64,000 bases of DNA from Wocania_A sp965224845 (lineage in GTDB: Bacteria > Bacteroidota > Bacteroidia > Flavobacteriales > Flavobacteriaceae), in contig CBDDAJ010000026.1 of assembly GCA_965224845.1 (NCBI GenBank), forward strand, positions 434,001 through 498,000, written 5' to 3'. The notes under the pieces are model-generated. The model had not been told where the DNA came from, searched no databases, and saw only the letters and a list, made by a program, of their open reading frames with translations. A program made the translations under genes and the position numbers. The stretch's first letter is position 1. Each line of letters starts with the position of its first letter. Shown here piece after piece: positions 1-8,737 of the stretch.

Positions 1-180
1 GACCCCTATTCAAACCAGGGTGTTTTGGTTTTATCTAAGGCTCTTATACAGGCCAAAAGACCAGTTGAATTACATGTGTTACCATCAGGTGGGCATGGAT
101 ATGGACTAAGAAAAGGAAATATAGCTGCAGAAACATGGCCGGTTTTAGCAAAAAAATGGCTGAAAGATATTATTAGATAG
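1..180 (+). CDS. Alpha/beta hydrolase (esterase) C-terminal fragment
   Basis: The window opens inside this gene: frame 1 is open from base 1 to a TAG at 178-180, giving the last 59 residues. The segment contains GGHGYGLR followed by a helix ending KKWLKDIIR. In BD-FAE/acetylxylan-esterase-like hydrolases the catalytic His lies in such a GGHG loop near the C-terminus, so this is probably the His end of an exported carbohydrate esterase. The Ser and Asp of the triad would lie outside the window. A sulfatase follows 57 bp downstream on the same strand, which suggests both belong to a polysaccharide-degradation locus extending to the left. The exact substrate cannot be told. Confidence 0.7.
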   Translation, partial: DPYSNQGVLVLSKALIQAKRPVELHVLPSGGHGYGLRKGNIAAETWPVLAKKWLKDIIR

Positions 181-237
181 ATACTTTATATTTAGAATCA
201 ATTTTGAGACTCTTTAATATATTTTTAGAATAAAAAG

Positions 238-1752
238 ATGAAGAATAATATTTTGAAACAAATACTTACCTGGTTAATCGTTGTATTATTTTTGGGGTGT
301 TCTCAGGAAAAAAAGGAAGGCCTGAAGCCTAATATTCTATTTATTTTATCGGAAGATATGAGTATAGATTTAGGGTGTTATGGAATGGATGTTGTAAAAA
401 CACCTATACTGGATAAGCTTGCTTCTGATGGGATACAATATATGAATGTATACGGAAATAATTCCATTTGCTCGCCTAGTAGATCAAATATGATAACTGG
501 TGTACATCAAAATATTATTAATGCACAGCACCATAGGTCGAACAGGAGTATCCCTTTAGCGAAACCCTATAAACCAATAACAACCTACCTTAGAGATGCT
601 GGTTATACCTGTATTATTGGCAATAAGATTGTAAGAGGTTCTGGAGGCAAAATAGATGTGAATTTTAAACATAAAAAACTAGGGCAATGGAACGGTATAG
701 ATGAATTTGGTTTGTTTGATAAGCAGAATGAATTTAATGCAGAAGATCAACCTTTTTTTTCTCAAGTAACCCTTACTGTTACTCATAGAGGAGATTGGTG
801 GAATGATATTAGAAAGAAATCTAAACACAAAATAAACCCTAACGAAATTAAGCTGCCTCCGCATTATGCAGATACACCAGTAATTCGAGAGGATTGGGCT
901 AAATATCTTGATCAAATTGAATATATGGATTATGAGGTTGGACTATTGTTAGATGATTTAGAGAAAAAAGGGATGAAGGATAATACAATTATCATTTTTA
1001 TTGCTGATAATGGACGTTGTAATATTAGAGGTAAAGGGTATTTATACGAACCAGGATTGCATTTGCCTTTAATAGTAAATTGGCCAGCTGGAATAACAGG
1101 AGGAAAAAAAGACACACGTTTAGTAGCATCAGTTGATGTTGCTGCCACAATATTAGATGTTGCTGGTATTGAATTACCAAATTACATGACAGCTAGATCG
1201 ATTCTTAAAAGAGACAATAACCCCAGGAAATATGTTTATTCTTCTAGAGATTTATGGGATGAAGTTCTTGAACAGTCTCGAGCTATTACAACTAAAAAGT
1301 ATAGATATATTAAAAATAATATTACAAACCAATCTCATGATGCTCATCAAGCTTATTTAGAATTTCATAGGCCAGCAGTGCATATTATGCGAACTTTGAA
1401 TGCAAAGGGAGAATTAACAAATGTTCAAAGACATTTTTTTGAAGATAACAAAGATTCTGAGGAATTATACGATATAGTTAATGATCCTTTTGAAATGAAT
1501 AATTTAATAAACGATCCCGTATATAGCAATGTTGTAAATAAATTGAAGGCGTATTATAACGATTGGAACGCTAAAAATCATGATTACGGGTTAGAGGCTA
1601 TCAATTGGAAAAATGCTCCACCTCCAAATGCACCTAAGGTTATAGAATGGCTCAAAAAAGAAAAACCTGAAATCCTGGAACAAATGAAGGTAGGTGTCGA
1701 ACCTGGGTTTGGAAAAATAATGAAAGCTTATAAAAACCAAAAAAAGCAGTAA
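238..1752 (+). CDS. S1-family sulfatase, lipoprotein
   Basis: Secreted sulfatase of the alkaline-phosphatase fold, expected to remove sulfate esters from a polysaccharide or glycan. The N-terminus is a hydrophobic signal ending in LFLGC (Cys21), a lipobox, so the protein is probably anchored in the outer envelope. The sulfatase signature C-S-P-S-R starts at Cys78, the residue converted to formylglycine. Metal-binding stretches are ILSED (residues 36-40) and IADNG. The usual DD pair of the first stretch is ED here, a variant known in some S1 subfamilies. Length (504 aa) is normal. It follows an esterase-like gene, in keeping with a polysaccharide locus. Substrate not assignable. Confidence 0.9.
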   Translation: MKNNILKQILTWLIVVLFLGCSQEKKEGLKPNILFILSEDMSIDLGCYGMDVVKTPILDKLASDGIQYMNVYGNNSICSPSRSNMITGVHQNIINAQHHRSNRSIPLAKPYKPITTYLRDAGYTCIIGNKIVRGSGGKIDVNFKHKKLGQWNGIDEFGLFDKQNEFNAEDQPFFSQVTLTVTHRGDWWNDIRKKSKHKINPNEIKLPPHYADTPVIREDWAKYLDQIEYMDYEVGLLLDDLEKKGMKDNTIIIFIADNGRCNIRGKGYLYEPGLHLPLIVNWPAGITGGKKDTRLVASVDVAATILDVAGIELPNYMTARSILKRDNNPRKYVYSSRDLWDEVLEQSRAITTKKYRYIKNNITNQSHDAHQAYLEFHRPAVHIMRTLNAKGELTNVQRHFFEDNKDSEELYDIVNDPFEMNNLINDPVYSNVVNKLKAYYNDWNAKNHDYGLEAINWKNAPPPNAPKVIEWLKKEKPEILEQMKVGVEPGFGKIMKAYKNQKKQ

Positions 1753-1780
1753 TTTTAAATCAAGCAATATTTTCCTTTAG

Positions 1781-2422
1781 ATGAATTTTGAAGATTTTTT
1801 AATAGCTATTTCTAAGATAGAAAATGAACCTTTGCCAGCTGAGGCTTCACACTTTAAAATGGTACCACCGTTTCGCCGGGAATTGTTAAGGCGGCAAAAA
1901 AAAGTTATGAAAGATGCCAAAAAAGCTGGTGTTTTGGCATTGTTTTATCCAGATAAACACCAAAAAACAACATTGGTTTTAATTTTAAGAAAAACCTATA
2001 ATGGTGTGCATTCGGCTCAGGTAGGGTTTCCTGGAGGGAAATTGGAAGATCAGGATCAATCCTTACAGGATGCGGCGGTTAGAGAAACATTTGAAGAAAT
2101 TGGAGTACCCATTCAAGATATTAAAGTTGTTAAACAATTATCTGAAGTTTATATTCCTCCAAGTAATTTTCATGTACAGCCATTTTTTGGAGTTTCTCAT
2201 AATAGGCCAGAGTTTATTAAACAAGATGATGAGGTAGAAGCTATAATAGAAGTAGAATTACAACATTTTTTAGATGACAACCAACTTATAACAAAAACTG
2301 TTTCAACATCGTACAGTATAGATGTTGAGGTCCCTGCATTTAAATTAAATAATCATGTGGTTTGGGGCGCAACAGCGATGATGCTTAGCGAAATTAAAGA
2401 CATGTTAAAACAAATGCTATAG
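1781..2422 (+). CDS. Nudix hydrolase, CoA pyrophosphatase-like
   Basis: Nudix-fold pyrophosphohydrolase of 213 aa. The Nudix box runs from about residue 84 to 109: it starts GGKLED, is followed by a helix, and ends RETFEEIGV. Just before it, VGFPGG with preceding LILRKTYNGVHSAQ resembles the extra motif of CoA diphosphatases (NudL/YeaB/Nudt7 type), which split CoA into phosphopantetheine and 3',5'-ADP. No signal peptide, so cytoplasmic. It starts 28 bp after the sulfatase but is probably unrelated; the acyltransferase downstream is a more likely partner. CoA specificity is inferred from the motif only. Confidence 0.85.
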   Translation: MNFEDFLIAISKIENEPLPAEASHFKMVPPFRRELLRRQKKVMKDAKKAGVLALFYPDKHQKTTLVLILRKTYNGVHSAQVGFPGGKLEDQDQSLQDAAVRETFEEIGVPIQDIKVVKQLSEVYIPPSNFHVQPFFGVSHNRPEFIKQDDEVEAIIEVELQHFLDDNQLITKTVSTSYSIDVEVPAFKLNNHVVWGATAMMLSEIKDMLKQML

Positions 2423-2474
2423 TTTATAAGATTTATTACATTTGCTGCAACTAACTAATTTTGACGTGTGATTT

Positions 2475-3272
2475 ATGGGATTATTTAAAAAAAATCCATT
2501 CGGACATATTCTTATTGTAAAAAAATGGCTCATAAGAATTCTTGGAGTTATGACTCACAGACGCTTTCGCGGATTTAATGAGTTACAAATAGAAGGCTCT
2601 GAGATTATTAAAACCTTACCCGATACAAATGTATTATTCATTTCAAATCACCAGACCTATTTTGCCGATGTAGTATCTATGTTTCATGTGTTTAATGCTA
2701 GTTTAAGTGGCCGTACAGATTCTATAAAAAATGTAGGCTATTTATGGAACCCTAAGCTTAATATCTACTATGTAGCTGCAAAAGAAACGATGAAAGCAGG
2801 ATTACTACCCAAGATATTAGCCTATGTAGGCTCGATAAGTATTGAACGTACTTGGAGGTCTGAAGGGAAGGACGTAAACCGTCAAGTGAAAATGAGTGAT
2901 ATTTCTAATATAGGAAAAGCTTTAGATGATGGTTGGGTAATTACTTTTCCGCAGGGTACTACTACACCATTTAAGCCTATCAGGAAAGGTACAGCACATA
3001 TTATTAAACGTTATAAACCTATTGTGGTGCCCATAGTTATTGACGGATTCAGGCGTTCATTCGATAAAAAGGGACTCCGTATAAAAAAGAAAAATATCCT
3101 TCAAACTTTTGAAATTAAAAAGCCTTTAGAAATTGATTACGATAACGAAACTACTGATGATATCGTAAAAAGAATTGAATATGCCATAGAGCAACACCCG
3201 TCGTTTTTAAAAGTAATTCCGCAAAAAGAGTTAGAAGCTCAAGAAGAATTAAATAAAAAACGTGAGTGGTAA
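2475..3272 (+). CDS. 1-acyl-sn-glycerol-3-phosphate acyltransferase family (PlsC-like)
   Basis: Membrane-associated acyltransferase of the PlsC superfamily, which moves fatty acyl groups to lysophospholipid-type acceptors. The catalytic block is FISNHQTYFADV around residues 55-66. His59 and Asp65 are separated by five residues, not the usual four (HX4D). The block-III position reads FPQGTTTP where EGTR/EGT is common. The C-terminal tail is highly charged. It ends 5 bp before the preferred ATG of the next gene, so the two are likely co-transcribed. The fold assignment is firm; acceptor and acyl donor are unknown. Confidence 0.8.
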   Translation: MGLFKKNPFGHILIVKKWLIRILGVMTHRRFRGFNELQIEGSEIIKTLPDTNVLFISNHQTYFADVVSMFHVFNASLSGRTDSIKNVGYLWNPKLNIYYVAAKETMKAGLLPKILAYVGSISIERTWRSEGKDVNRQVKMSDISNIGKALDDGWVITFPQGTTTPFKPIRKGTAHIIKRYKPIVVPIVIDGFRRSFDKKGLRIKKKNILQTFEIKKPLEIDYDNETTDDIVKRIEYAIEQHPSFLKVIPQKELEAQEELNKKREW

Positions 3273-3276
3273 TTAT

Positions 3277-4458
3277 ATGGGGTCTGCTAAAGATAGTAAT
3301 AGAATACATGTAGTGGATGCTTTGCGAGGTCTGGCTATTGTTTCAATAATGCTATTACACAACCTCGAACATTTTGATGTGTATTTTTTACCGGAAAACT
3401 TTCCGGATTGGCTGGTGAAATTAGACAAAATGATTTGGGATAGCTCCTTTTTTATGTTTGCAGGAAAGTCTTATGCCATGTTTGCATTACTTTTTGGATT
3501 AACATTTTTTATTCAAACTGATAATCAAGCTAAGCAGGGAAAGGATTTTAGACCTGTTTTTGCATGGAGGCTCGTTTTGTTATTGGTTTTCGGGGTTATA
3601 AACTCTGCATTTTATCAAGGAGATATACTTACCATATATGCTGTGATAGGATTTTTACTTATTCCTGTTGCACGTTTAAGTAACACAGTAGTTTTTGTTA
3701 CAGCCATTATTTTATTATTACAGCCTATAGAGTTAATTAGTTTAATACAGGCTATACAAAACCCAAATGTGGTTATGGGAGATCCCGAATCCTGGGCATA
3801 CTTTGGTAAAATGGATGAATACATAAAAGGCGAATCGTTTATTAATACTGTTAAAGGGAATTTAACTAATGGCAAGATAGCTGTGTTAAAATGGAGTAAT
3901 GAAAACGGTCGTTTTTTGCATATTCTGTCATTGTTTCTGTTTGGTATGCTGGCAGGCAGAAAAAAGCTTTTTAAGCCATCTGTTGCGCATAATAAGTTCT
4001 GGCTAAAAGCACTAGTGGTTTTCAGCATAGCTTTTGTTATTTTATATGTATTTCAAAAAAATATAGATGATCTTTTTATCAATGAAGCTATTCGTCGCCC
4101 AGTGAAAACCATCGAAACCTCATGGACCAACCTGTCTTTTATGGGGGTTTTAGTGTCTGGTTTTGTATTGCTGTTTCATAAAAAAGCATGGCACAGCGTG
4201 TTAAATGTTTTATCGCCAATAGGAAAAATGAGCCTTTCAAATTATGTATTACAATCTATTATTGGCTCTACTTTATATTACGGATTTGGTTTTGGACTTT
4301 ATAAATATACCGGAGCAACATATAGCTTTTTAATAAGTATCGTACTTTCCGTTTTAATTGGGTATTTCTCATATTGGTGGATGAAAAACAATAAGCGAGG
4401 TCCTTTAGAAACCATTTGGCATAAAGCCACCTGGGTGTTTTCAAAGAAAATAATATAA
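3277..4458 (+). CDS. DUF418 domain membrane protein
   Basis: Polytopic inner-membrane protein of the DUF418/YeiB family, related to acyltransferase-3 proteins. It opens with IHVVDALRGLAIVSIML, the typical VDxLRG(L/F)A start of these proteins, and has about eight to ten hydrophobic segments. The C-terminal DUF418 part has PIGKMSLSNYVLQS and a GPLE motif (KRGPLETIWH) near the end, both seen in family members. A GTG at 3262 would give a form five residues longer overlapping plsC. ATG 3277, just after the plsC stop, is preferred. Function in this family is not established; a role in modifying envelope molecules is only a guess. Confidence 0.8.
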   Translation: MGSAKDSNRIHVVDALRGLAIVSIMLLHNLEHFDVYFLPENFPDWLVKLDKMIWDSSFFMFAGKSYAMFALLFGLTFFIQTDNQAKQGKDFRPVFAWRLVLLLVFGVINSAFYQGDILTIYAVIGFLLIPVARLSNTVVFVTAIILLLQPIELISLIQAIQNPNVVMGDPESWAYFGKMDEYIKGESFINTVKGNLTNGKIAVLKWSNENGRFLHILSLFLFGMLAGRKKLFKPSVAHNKFWLKALVVFSIAFVILYVFQKNIDDLFINEAIRRPVKTIETSWTNLSFMGVLVSGFVLLFHKKAWHSVLNVLSPIGKMSLSNYVLQSIIGSTLYYGFGFGLYKYTGATYSFLISIVLSVLIGYFSYWWMKNNKRGPLETIWHKATWVFSKKII

Positions 4459-4573
4459 GGGTTTAGTAATGTATTGTTTTTTGAAATAACAATCCGTTAA
4501 TAACTCCTAACAATTCTCTTTTAATAAAAACTTTAGAAGTTCTATTTTGCATTTTTATTTTAAAGAAGAATAA

Positions 4574-6892
4574 TTGAAAGTCTGTATAGCCGAAAAGCCA
4601 AGTGTAGCAAGAGAAATAGCAACCGTGTTAGGTGCTAATACCAAACGCGATGGCTATTACGAAGGTAATGGATATGCTGTAACTTATACTTTTGGGCATT
4701 TGTGTACTTTAAAAGAGCCCAACGATTATAAACCTTATTGGAAAAGCTGGGATTTGAATAACTTACCCATGCTGCCCGAAAAGTTTGAAACCAAAGTGGT
4801 AGCAGAATCTGGTATTCAAAAGCAATTTAATATTGTAAAAAGCTTATTTGATAAAGCCGAGGTGGTTATAAACTGTGGTGATGCAGGTCAGGAAGGTGAG
4901 CTTATTCAGCGTTGGGTGATGAATGAAGCTGATTATAAAGGTGAGGTGCAGCGTTTATGGATTTCGTCATTAACTACCGAAGCGATTAAAGAAGGGTTTC
5001 AGAATTTAAAACCAGCTTCAGATTATGATAATTTATATTATGCAGGATTTTCCAGAGCTATAGGTGACTGGCTTCTAGGAATGAATGCCACCAGGCTATA
5101 TACTGTAAAGCATGGGGGATATAAACAGGTATTATCTGTGGGTAGGGTGCAAACCCCAACATTAGCCATGGTGGTTAATCGTTTTAAGACCATTGAGAAT
5201 TTTAAACCTCAACCCTATTGGGAATTGCAAACCCTTTATCGCGATACGCTTTTTAGTTACGAAGAGGGGCGCTTTCTTAAAAAGGAGGATGGAGAAGCTT
5301 TAGCCAATAAAGTAAAAGAAAGTGAGTTTGAAATAGAGTCTATTACCAAAAAGAAAGGAAAAGAATATGCACCAAAACTGTTTGATTTAACAGGTTTACA
5401 GGTGTATTGTAATACTAAATTTGGTTTTTCGGCAGATGAAACCCTAAAAATGGTTCAGAAGCTATACGAACAAAAAGTAGTTACATATCCAAGAGTAGAT
5501 ACCACGTTTTTGCCTAATGATGTGTATCCTAAAGTTGCTGGTATTTTGCAAAAACTAACAAACTATTCAAAGTTTACACAGCCCCTTTTAAAGTACCCTA
5601 TTAAAAAGTCAAAAAGAGTTTTTAACGATAAAAAAGTAACCGATCACCATGCTATAATACCAACAGGTATTCAAATTAATCTGCAGTATAATCAACAGCA
5701 GGTTTATGATATTATTGTAAAACGATTTTTAGCTGTTTTTTATGATGATTGTACAGTGTCTAACACTACGGTTTTAGGCAGTGCAGCAAAAGTGGTTTTT
5801 AAAAGTACGGGAAAAGAAATTTTAGAAAAGGGTTGGAGAGTTGTTTTTGACACTTCGGCTACGCTCAGTGCAGGAACTTCGGCTACGCTTAGTGAGGCAA
5901 AGGATAAATTGTTACCTAAGTTTGAAAAAGGAGAAAAAGGGCCACATGAACCTTCGTTTTTAGAAAAAGAAACCAAGCCTCCAAATCAGTTTACTGAAGC
6001 CTCTCTGTTACGCGCTATGGAAACTGCTGGTAAACAGGTTGACGATGAAGAGTTGCGTGATTTGATGAAAGAAAATGGTATTGGTAGACCATCAACCCGT
6101 GCTAATATTATTGAAACATTATTTAGGCGACAATATATAAAGCGCAATAAAAAACAAGTACTGCCTACGGTTACAGGTATTCAGTTGATTGATACGATTC
6201 AAAATAAATTATTAAAGTCTGCTGAATTAACCGGGTCCTGGGAAAAGCAATTAAAAGACATTGAGAAAGGTAAATTTAGCGCAAGTGCCTTTATAAAAAA
6301 CATGAAACGCATGGTTGATGCTTTGGTTTATGAAGTAAGGCGTGAGACAAAGCGAGCCAATATATCGCAAGCCACAGTAATTAAAAATAGAACAGCGAAG
6401 GTAACAGCTAAAAAGATTGCAGGAATCACTACAGAGGTTTGTCCTAAATGCAAAAAAGGCTCCCTTATTAAAGGTAAAACGGCGTATGGTTGTAGTACTT
6501 ATAAATCTGGATGTAATTTTGTGTTGCCGTTTAATTTTAAAGGGAAGAAAATTTCAGAGAAACAGTTTATTAGATTACTTCAAAAGGGGAGTACCGTTAA
6601 CTTAAAGGGGTTTAAAACGGATTCTGGAAAGGTTGAAGGTTTAATTCGTTTTGATGATAATTTCGAGTTGAAATTTGAACCTAAAACAACTTATGCAGAA
6701 GCAAAAACTAAAGATTTATCTTGCCCGAAGTGTAAAAAAGGAATGCTTATAAAAGGAAAAACAGCTTACGGGTGTAGTGATTATAAATCGGGTTGTGATT
6801 TTAAAATGACTTTTGATGCTGTAAGAGCAAAAATGAACGGACAAAAACCAACCAAAGCATTGGTTTATCGTATTTTGAATGAAAGTCTTTAA
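4574..6892 (+). CDS. topB: DNA topoisomerase III
   Basis: Type IA topoisomerase that relaxes negatively supercoiled DNA and decatenates. It starts at TTG 4574 (no in-frame ATG fits). The Toprim domain begins KVCIAEKPSVAREIA. The catalytic Tyr lies in VVTYPRVDTTF (about residue 305). The stretch NGIGRPSTRANIIETL is the conserved GxGRPST region of type IA enzymes. Two C-terminal zinc-ribbon repeats (CPKCKKG...GC, near residues 622 and 717) complete a 772-aa protein. Odd feature: residues about 427-442 are an eight-residue duplication (TSATLSAG, TSATLSEA) encoded by a repeat-like DNA element. It lies in a loop before the FTEASLLRAME segment and keeps frame. Confidence 0.93.
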   Translation: MKVCIAEKPSVAREIATVLGANTKRDGYYEGNGYAVTYTFGHLCTLKEPNDYKPYWKSWDLNNLPMLPEKFETKVVAESGIQKQFNIVKSLFDKAEVVINCGDAGQEGELIQRWVMNEADYKGEVQRLWISSLTTEAIKEGFQNLKPASDYDNLYYAGFSRAIGDWLLGMNATRLYTVKHGGYKQVLSVGRVQTPTLAMVVNRFKTIENFKPQPYWELQTLYRDTLFSYEEGRFLKKEDGEALANKVKESEFEIESITKKKGKEYAPKLFDLTGLQVYCNTKFGFSADETLKMVQKLYEQKVVTYPRVDTTFLPNDVYPKVAGILQKLTNYSKFTQPLLKYPIKKSKRVFNDKKVTDHHAIIPTGIQINLQYNQQQVYDIIVKRFLAVFYDDCTVSNTTVLGSAAKVVFKSTGKEILEKGWRVVFDTSATLSAGTSATLSEAKDKLLPKFEKGEKGPHEPSFLEKETKPPNQFTEASLLRAMETAGKQVDDEELRDLMKENGIGRPSTRANIIETLFRRQYIKRNKKQVLPTVTGIQLIDTIQNKLLKSAELTGSWEKQLKDIEKGKFSASAFIKNMKRMVDALVYEVRRETKRANISQATVIKNRTAKVTAKKIAGITTEVCPKCKKGSLIKGKTAYGCSTYKSGCNFVLPFNFKGKKISEKQFIRLLQKGSTVNLKGFKTDSGKVEGLIRFDDNFELKFEPKTTYAEAKTKDLSCPKCKKGMLIKGKTAYGCSDYKSGCDFKMTFDAVRAKMNGQKPTKALVYRILNESL
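5852..5894 (+). repeat. Tandem palindromic repeat inside topB
   Basis: Two copies of ACTTCGGCTACGCYCAGTG-like sequence (5852-5870 and 5876-5894) lie 24 bp apart, differing at one base (CTC/CTT). With the preceding base the first copy reads CACT...AGTG, an imperfect palindrome able to form a hairpin. The 24-bp period keeps the topB frame and encodes TSATLSAG/TSATLSEA. A related core, CTTCGACTAGGCTCAG, occurs between genes at about 20652-20667. The resemblance to short palindromic repeats scattered between genes in flavobacteria is from memory and was not searched. Confidence 0.75.
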
Positions 6893-6893
6893 A

Positions 6894-7466
6894 ATGGAGC
6901 ACAAACATTTTATTATCTATAAGCCCTATGGATATTTAAGCCAGTTTAAAAGTCGTGATTCCAAACAACGGTCAAAGCAGTTTTTAGGAAGCCTATATGA
7001 GTTCCCTGAAAATGCTATGGCAATTGGTCGCTTAGACGAAAAATCGGAAGGCTTGTTGCTTATAACTACCGATGGTAAAATGAGCTATTATATTAATAGT
7101 CAAAAAGTAGAAAAGGAATACTATGCACAAGTTGATGGTGATATTTCAGCGGAAGCCATAGAGCAATTAAAGAGCGGAGTAGAAATTGGTTTTGATGGTA
7201 AAAAGTACCAGACTAAGCCTTGTAAAGCTGTTAAATTAAGCGAAGTACCAAACTTGCCTAAACGCTTGCGAAAAATTAGAGATGATAGGCATGGTCCAAC
7301 ATCGTGGGTGTCTATAACGTTAAACGAAGGGAAATTTCGTCAGGTACGAAAAATGACATCAGCTGTTGGGTTTCCAACATTGCGTTTAATTCGTGTTAGA
7401 ATAGGACATATTCAAATTGGTAATATGCAGGCAGGCGATGTGGTTGAGGTTGCTAAATTCTTTTAA
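6894..7466 (+). CDS. rluE: 23S rRNA pseudouridine synthase, RluE/RsuA family
   Basis: Isomerises a uridine to pseudouridine in 23S rRNA (E. coli RluE acts at U2457). The catalytic motif is GRLDEKSEGLLLIT around residues 46-59, with the Asp of GRLD as nucleophile. FRQVRKMTSAVGFPTLRLIR is the conserved C-terminal motif of the RsuA/RluB/E/F group. No S4 domain is present, as in RluE. The longer form from ATG 6879 would overlap topB by 14 bp and start with a sequence not typical of the family, so ATG 6894 (MEHKHFIIYKPYG) is chosen. It overlaps the end of the convergent gene by 4 bp. Confidence 0.87.
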   Translation: MEHKHFIIYKPYGYLSQFKSRDSKQRSKQFLGSLYEFPENAMAIGRLDEKSEGLLLITTDGKMSYYINSQKVEKEYYAQVDGDISAEAIEQLKSGVEIGFDGKKYQTKPCKAVKLSEVPNLPKRLRKIRDDRHGPTSWVSITLNEGKFRQVRKMTSAVGFPTLRLIRVRIGHIQIGNMQAGDVVEVAKFF

Positions 7467-8104
7467 ACCTCTAACTTTTTAAGCTCTTTATAATTTCTGT
7501 TTAAACGTTTTAATAAGATGCCGTAAACCAACCAATAAAAGAAAAGCAGAAGACCAATTGCAGCAGCTAACAGTAATACAGTTACAATAATAATACCTGC
7601 ATAAAATTTAAAAGCCTCCCCATTTGCAGCAGCTTGATTTACTTGATCTATGACTTGTTGGTCTCTGTCAAACTCTAGAAATAAAACAACTACGGTAGAA
7701 ATAACGAGATAAATCAAATTGAATGCAACATATTGCTTTACGGTTTTTCTTGTTTTTAAAATATTCTCCATTAATACTTTGGCATTATCTGTTACCGAAA
7801 TGGTTCTGTAATTCTTAAAAAATAAATAGAAAAAATAACCTAAAATAATATAACCTACTACCATTAAAGGGATAAATACAGCATCTGCATCGTACTGTTC
7901 AAAACGTTTCATGCTTTCGGTATCTTTTAGAAAAAAAGAAATAAAAGTCCAGAAAGCAAACTCCAGCAAGCTTATAATGAATATCCATTTTACAATAGAA
8001 GACGATTTTTTTAAAATCATCTGGTAAATCTCATTGTAAGACAGTTTTGGAAACTTATTATCGTCTTTTTTCCAATCTTTTTTTAATAAATCTAATTCAT
8101 CCAT
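7463..8104 (-). CDS. Membrane protein, probable partner of the ECF sigma factor
   Basis: A 213-aa protein with an acidic N-terminal segment (MDELDLLKKDWKKDD) and about four transmembrane helices. It starts 4 bp after the stop of the upstream sigma-factor gene, so the two form one operon. In flavobacteria such a gene just behind an ECF sigma factor often encodes an anti-sigma-like membrane protein, with the N-terminal cytoplasmic part facing the sigma factor. No zinc-binding anti-sigma motif is visible, so that role rests on position only. Confidence 0.7.
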   Translation of the reverse strand: MDELDLLKKDWKKDDNKFPKLSYNEIYQMILKKSSSIVKWIFIISLLEFAFWTFISFFLKDTESMKRFEQYDADAVFIPLMVVGYIILGYFFYLFFKNYRTISVTDNAKVLMENILKTRKTVKQYVAFNLIYLVISTVVVLFLEFDRDQQVIDQVNQAAANGEAFKFYAGIIIVTVLLLAAAIGLLLFFYWLVYGILLKRLNRNYKELKKLEV

Positions 8105-8108
8105 AGTA

Positions 8109-8603
8109 TTACGGATTTAGTATGGTTTTAAGTTTTGTTTTAATTCTATTCATTTTCACACGTGCATTCACTTCACTAATACCCAAGGTTTCACTTATTT
8201 CTCTATAATCTTTGTCTTCTAAATACAAGAAAACAAGTGCTTTTTCAATGTCGTTTAGTTGATGCACTGCTTTATAAAGAATTTTTAATTGCTGTTCTTC
8301 AGTGTCATCATAATCTTCTGCTTTTATTTTAAACTCAACACCTTCAAAGTTTTGTGTGCTTATACGTCGCTTAGATTTTCTATATAGTGTAATAGCGGTG
8401 TTTAATCCAACACGATACATCCAGGTACTAAACTTAGCATCACCACGAAATTTCGGATAAGCTTTCCAAAGTTGTATTGTTATTTCTTGAAATAAATCAT
8501 TATGAGCATCATAATTATTGGTATACAAACGGCATACCTTATGTATAATGTTTTGATGCTTTTCTAGCAATTCAACAAAACTATGTTCAAGTTCTTTTTT
8601 CAA
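8109..8603 (-). CDS. RNA polymerase ECF sigma factor
   Basis: Sigma-70 family factor of 164 aa with only regions 2 and 4. Region 2 includes DLFQEITIQLWKAYPKF and FSTWMYRVGLNTAI, which contact core polymerase and the -10 element. Region 4 is the helix-turn-helix IEKALVFLYLEDKDYREISE followed by LGISEVNARVKMNRIKTKLK. Length is usual for ECF factors. It is followed after 4 bp by a membrane protein likely to regulate it. The divergent NADH dehydrogenase starts 134 bp away. The target genes are not evident. Confidence 0.92.
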   Translation of the reverse strand: MKKELEHSFVELLEKHQNIIHKVCRLYTNNYDAHNDLFQEITIQLWKAYPKFRGDAKFSTWMYRVGLNTAITLYRKSKRRISTQNFEGVEFKIKAEDYDDTEEQQLKILYKAVHQLNDIEKALVFLYLEDKDYREISETLGISEVNARVKMNRIKTKLKTILNP

Positions 8604-8702
8604 TTTGATGGTTTAGTTATAAAGTAAGTAGCTTAAATATTTAAAATGTTACAACGCCTTTTAAAATAATATTTAAAAGTAGTGTATAAATGGGTTATAT
8701 AG

Positions 8703-8710
8703 TATCTTTG
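8703..8710 (+). promoter_or_regulatory. Candidate -7 promoter element for the NADH dehydrogenase gene
   Basis: TATCTTTG matches the Bacteroidota -7 consensus TAnnTTTG and would start transcription near 8714. This lies downstream of the in-frame ATG at 8690 and 24 bp before the ATG at 8738, so it supports the shorter start of the following gene. No clear -33 TTG is seen. Confidence 0.5.
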
Positions 8711-8737
8711 TGGTATAATATTTTTAGACACTTTTAC

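Noticed and set aside
5740..5976. Minus-strand reading frame with SVAEVPALSVAEV repeats
   Set aside because: It is the antisense of the repeat inside topB and has no support as a gene.
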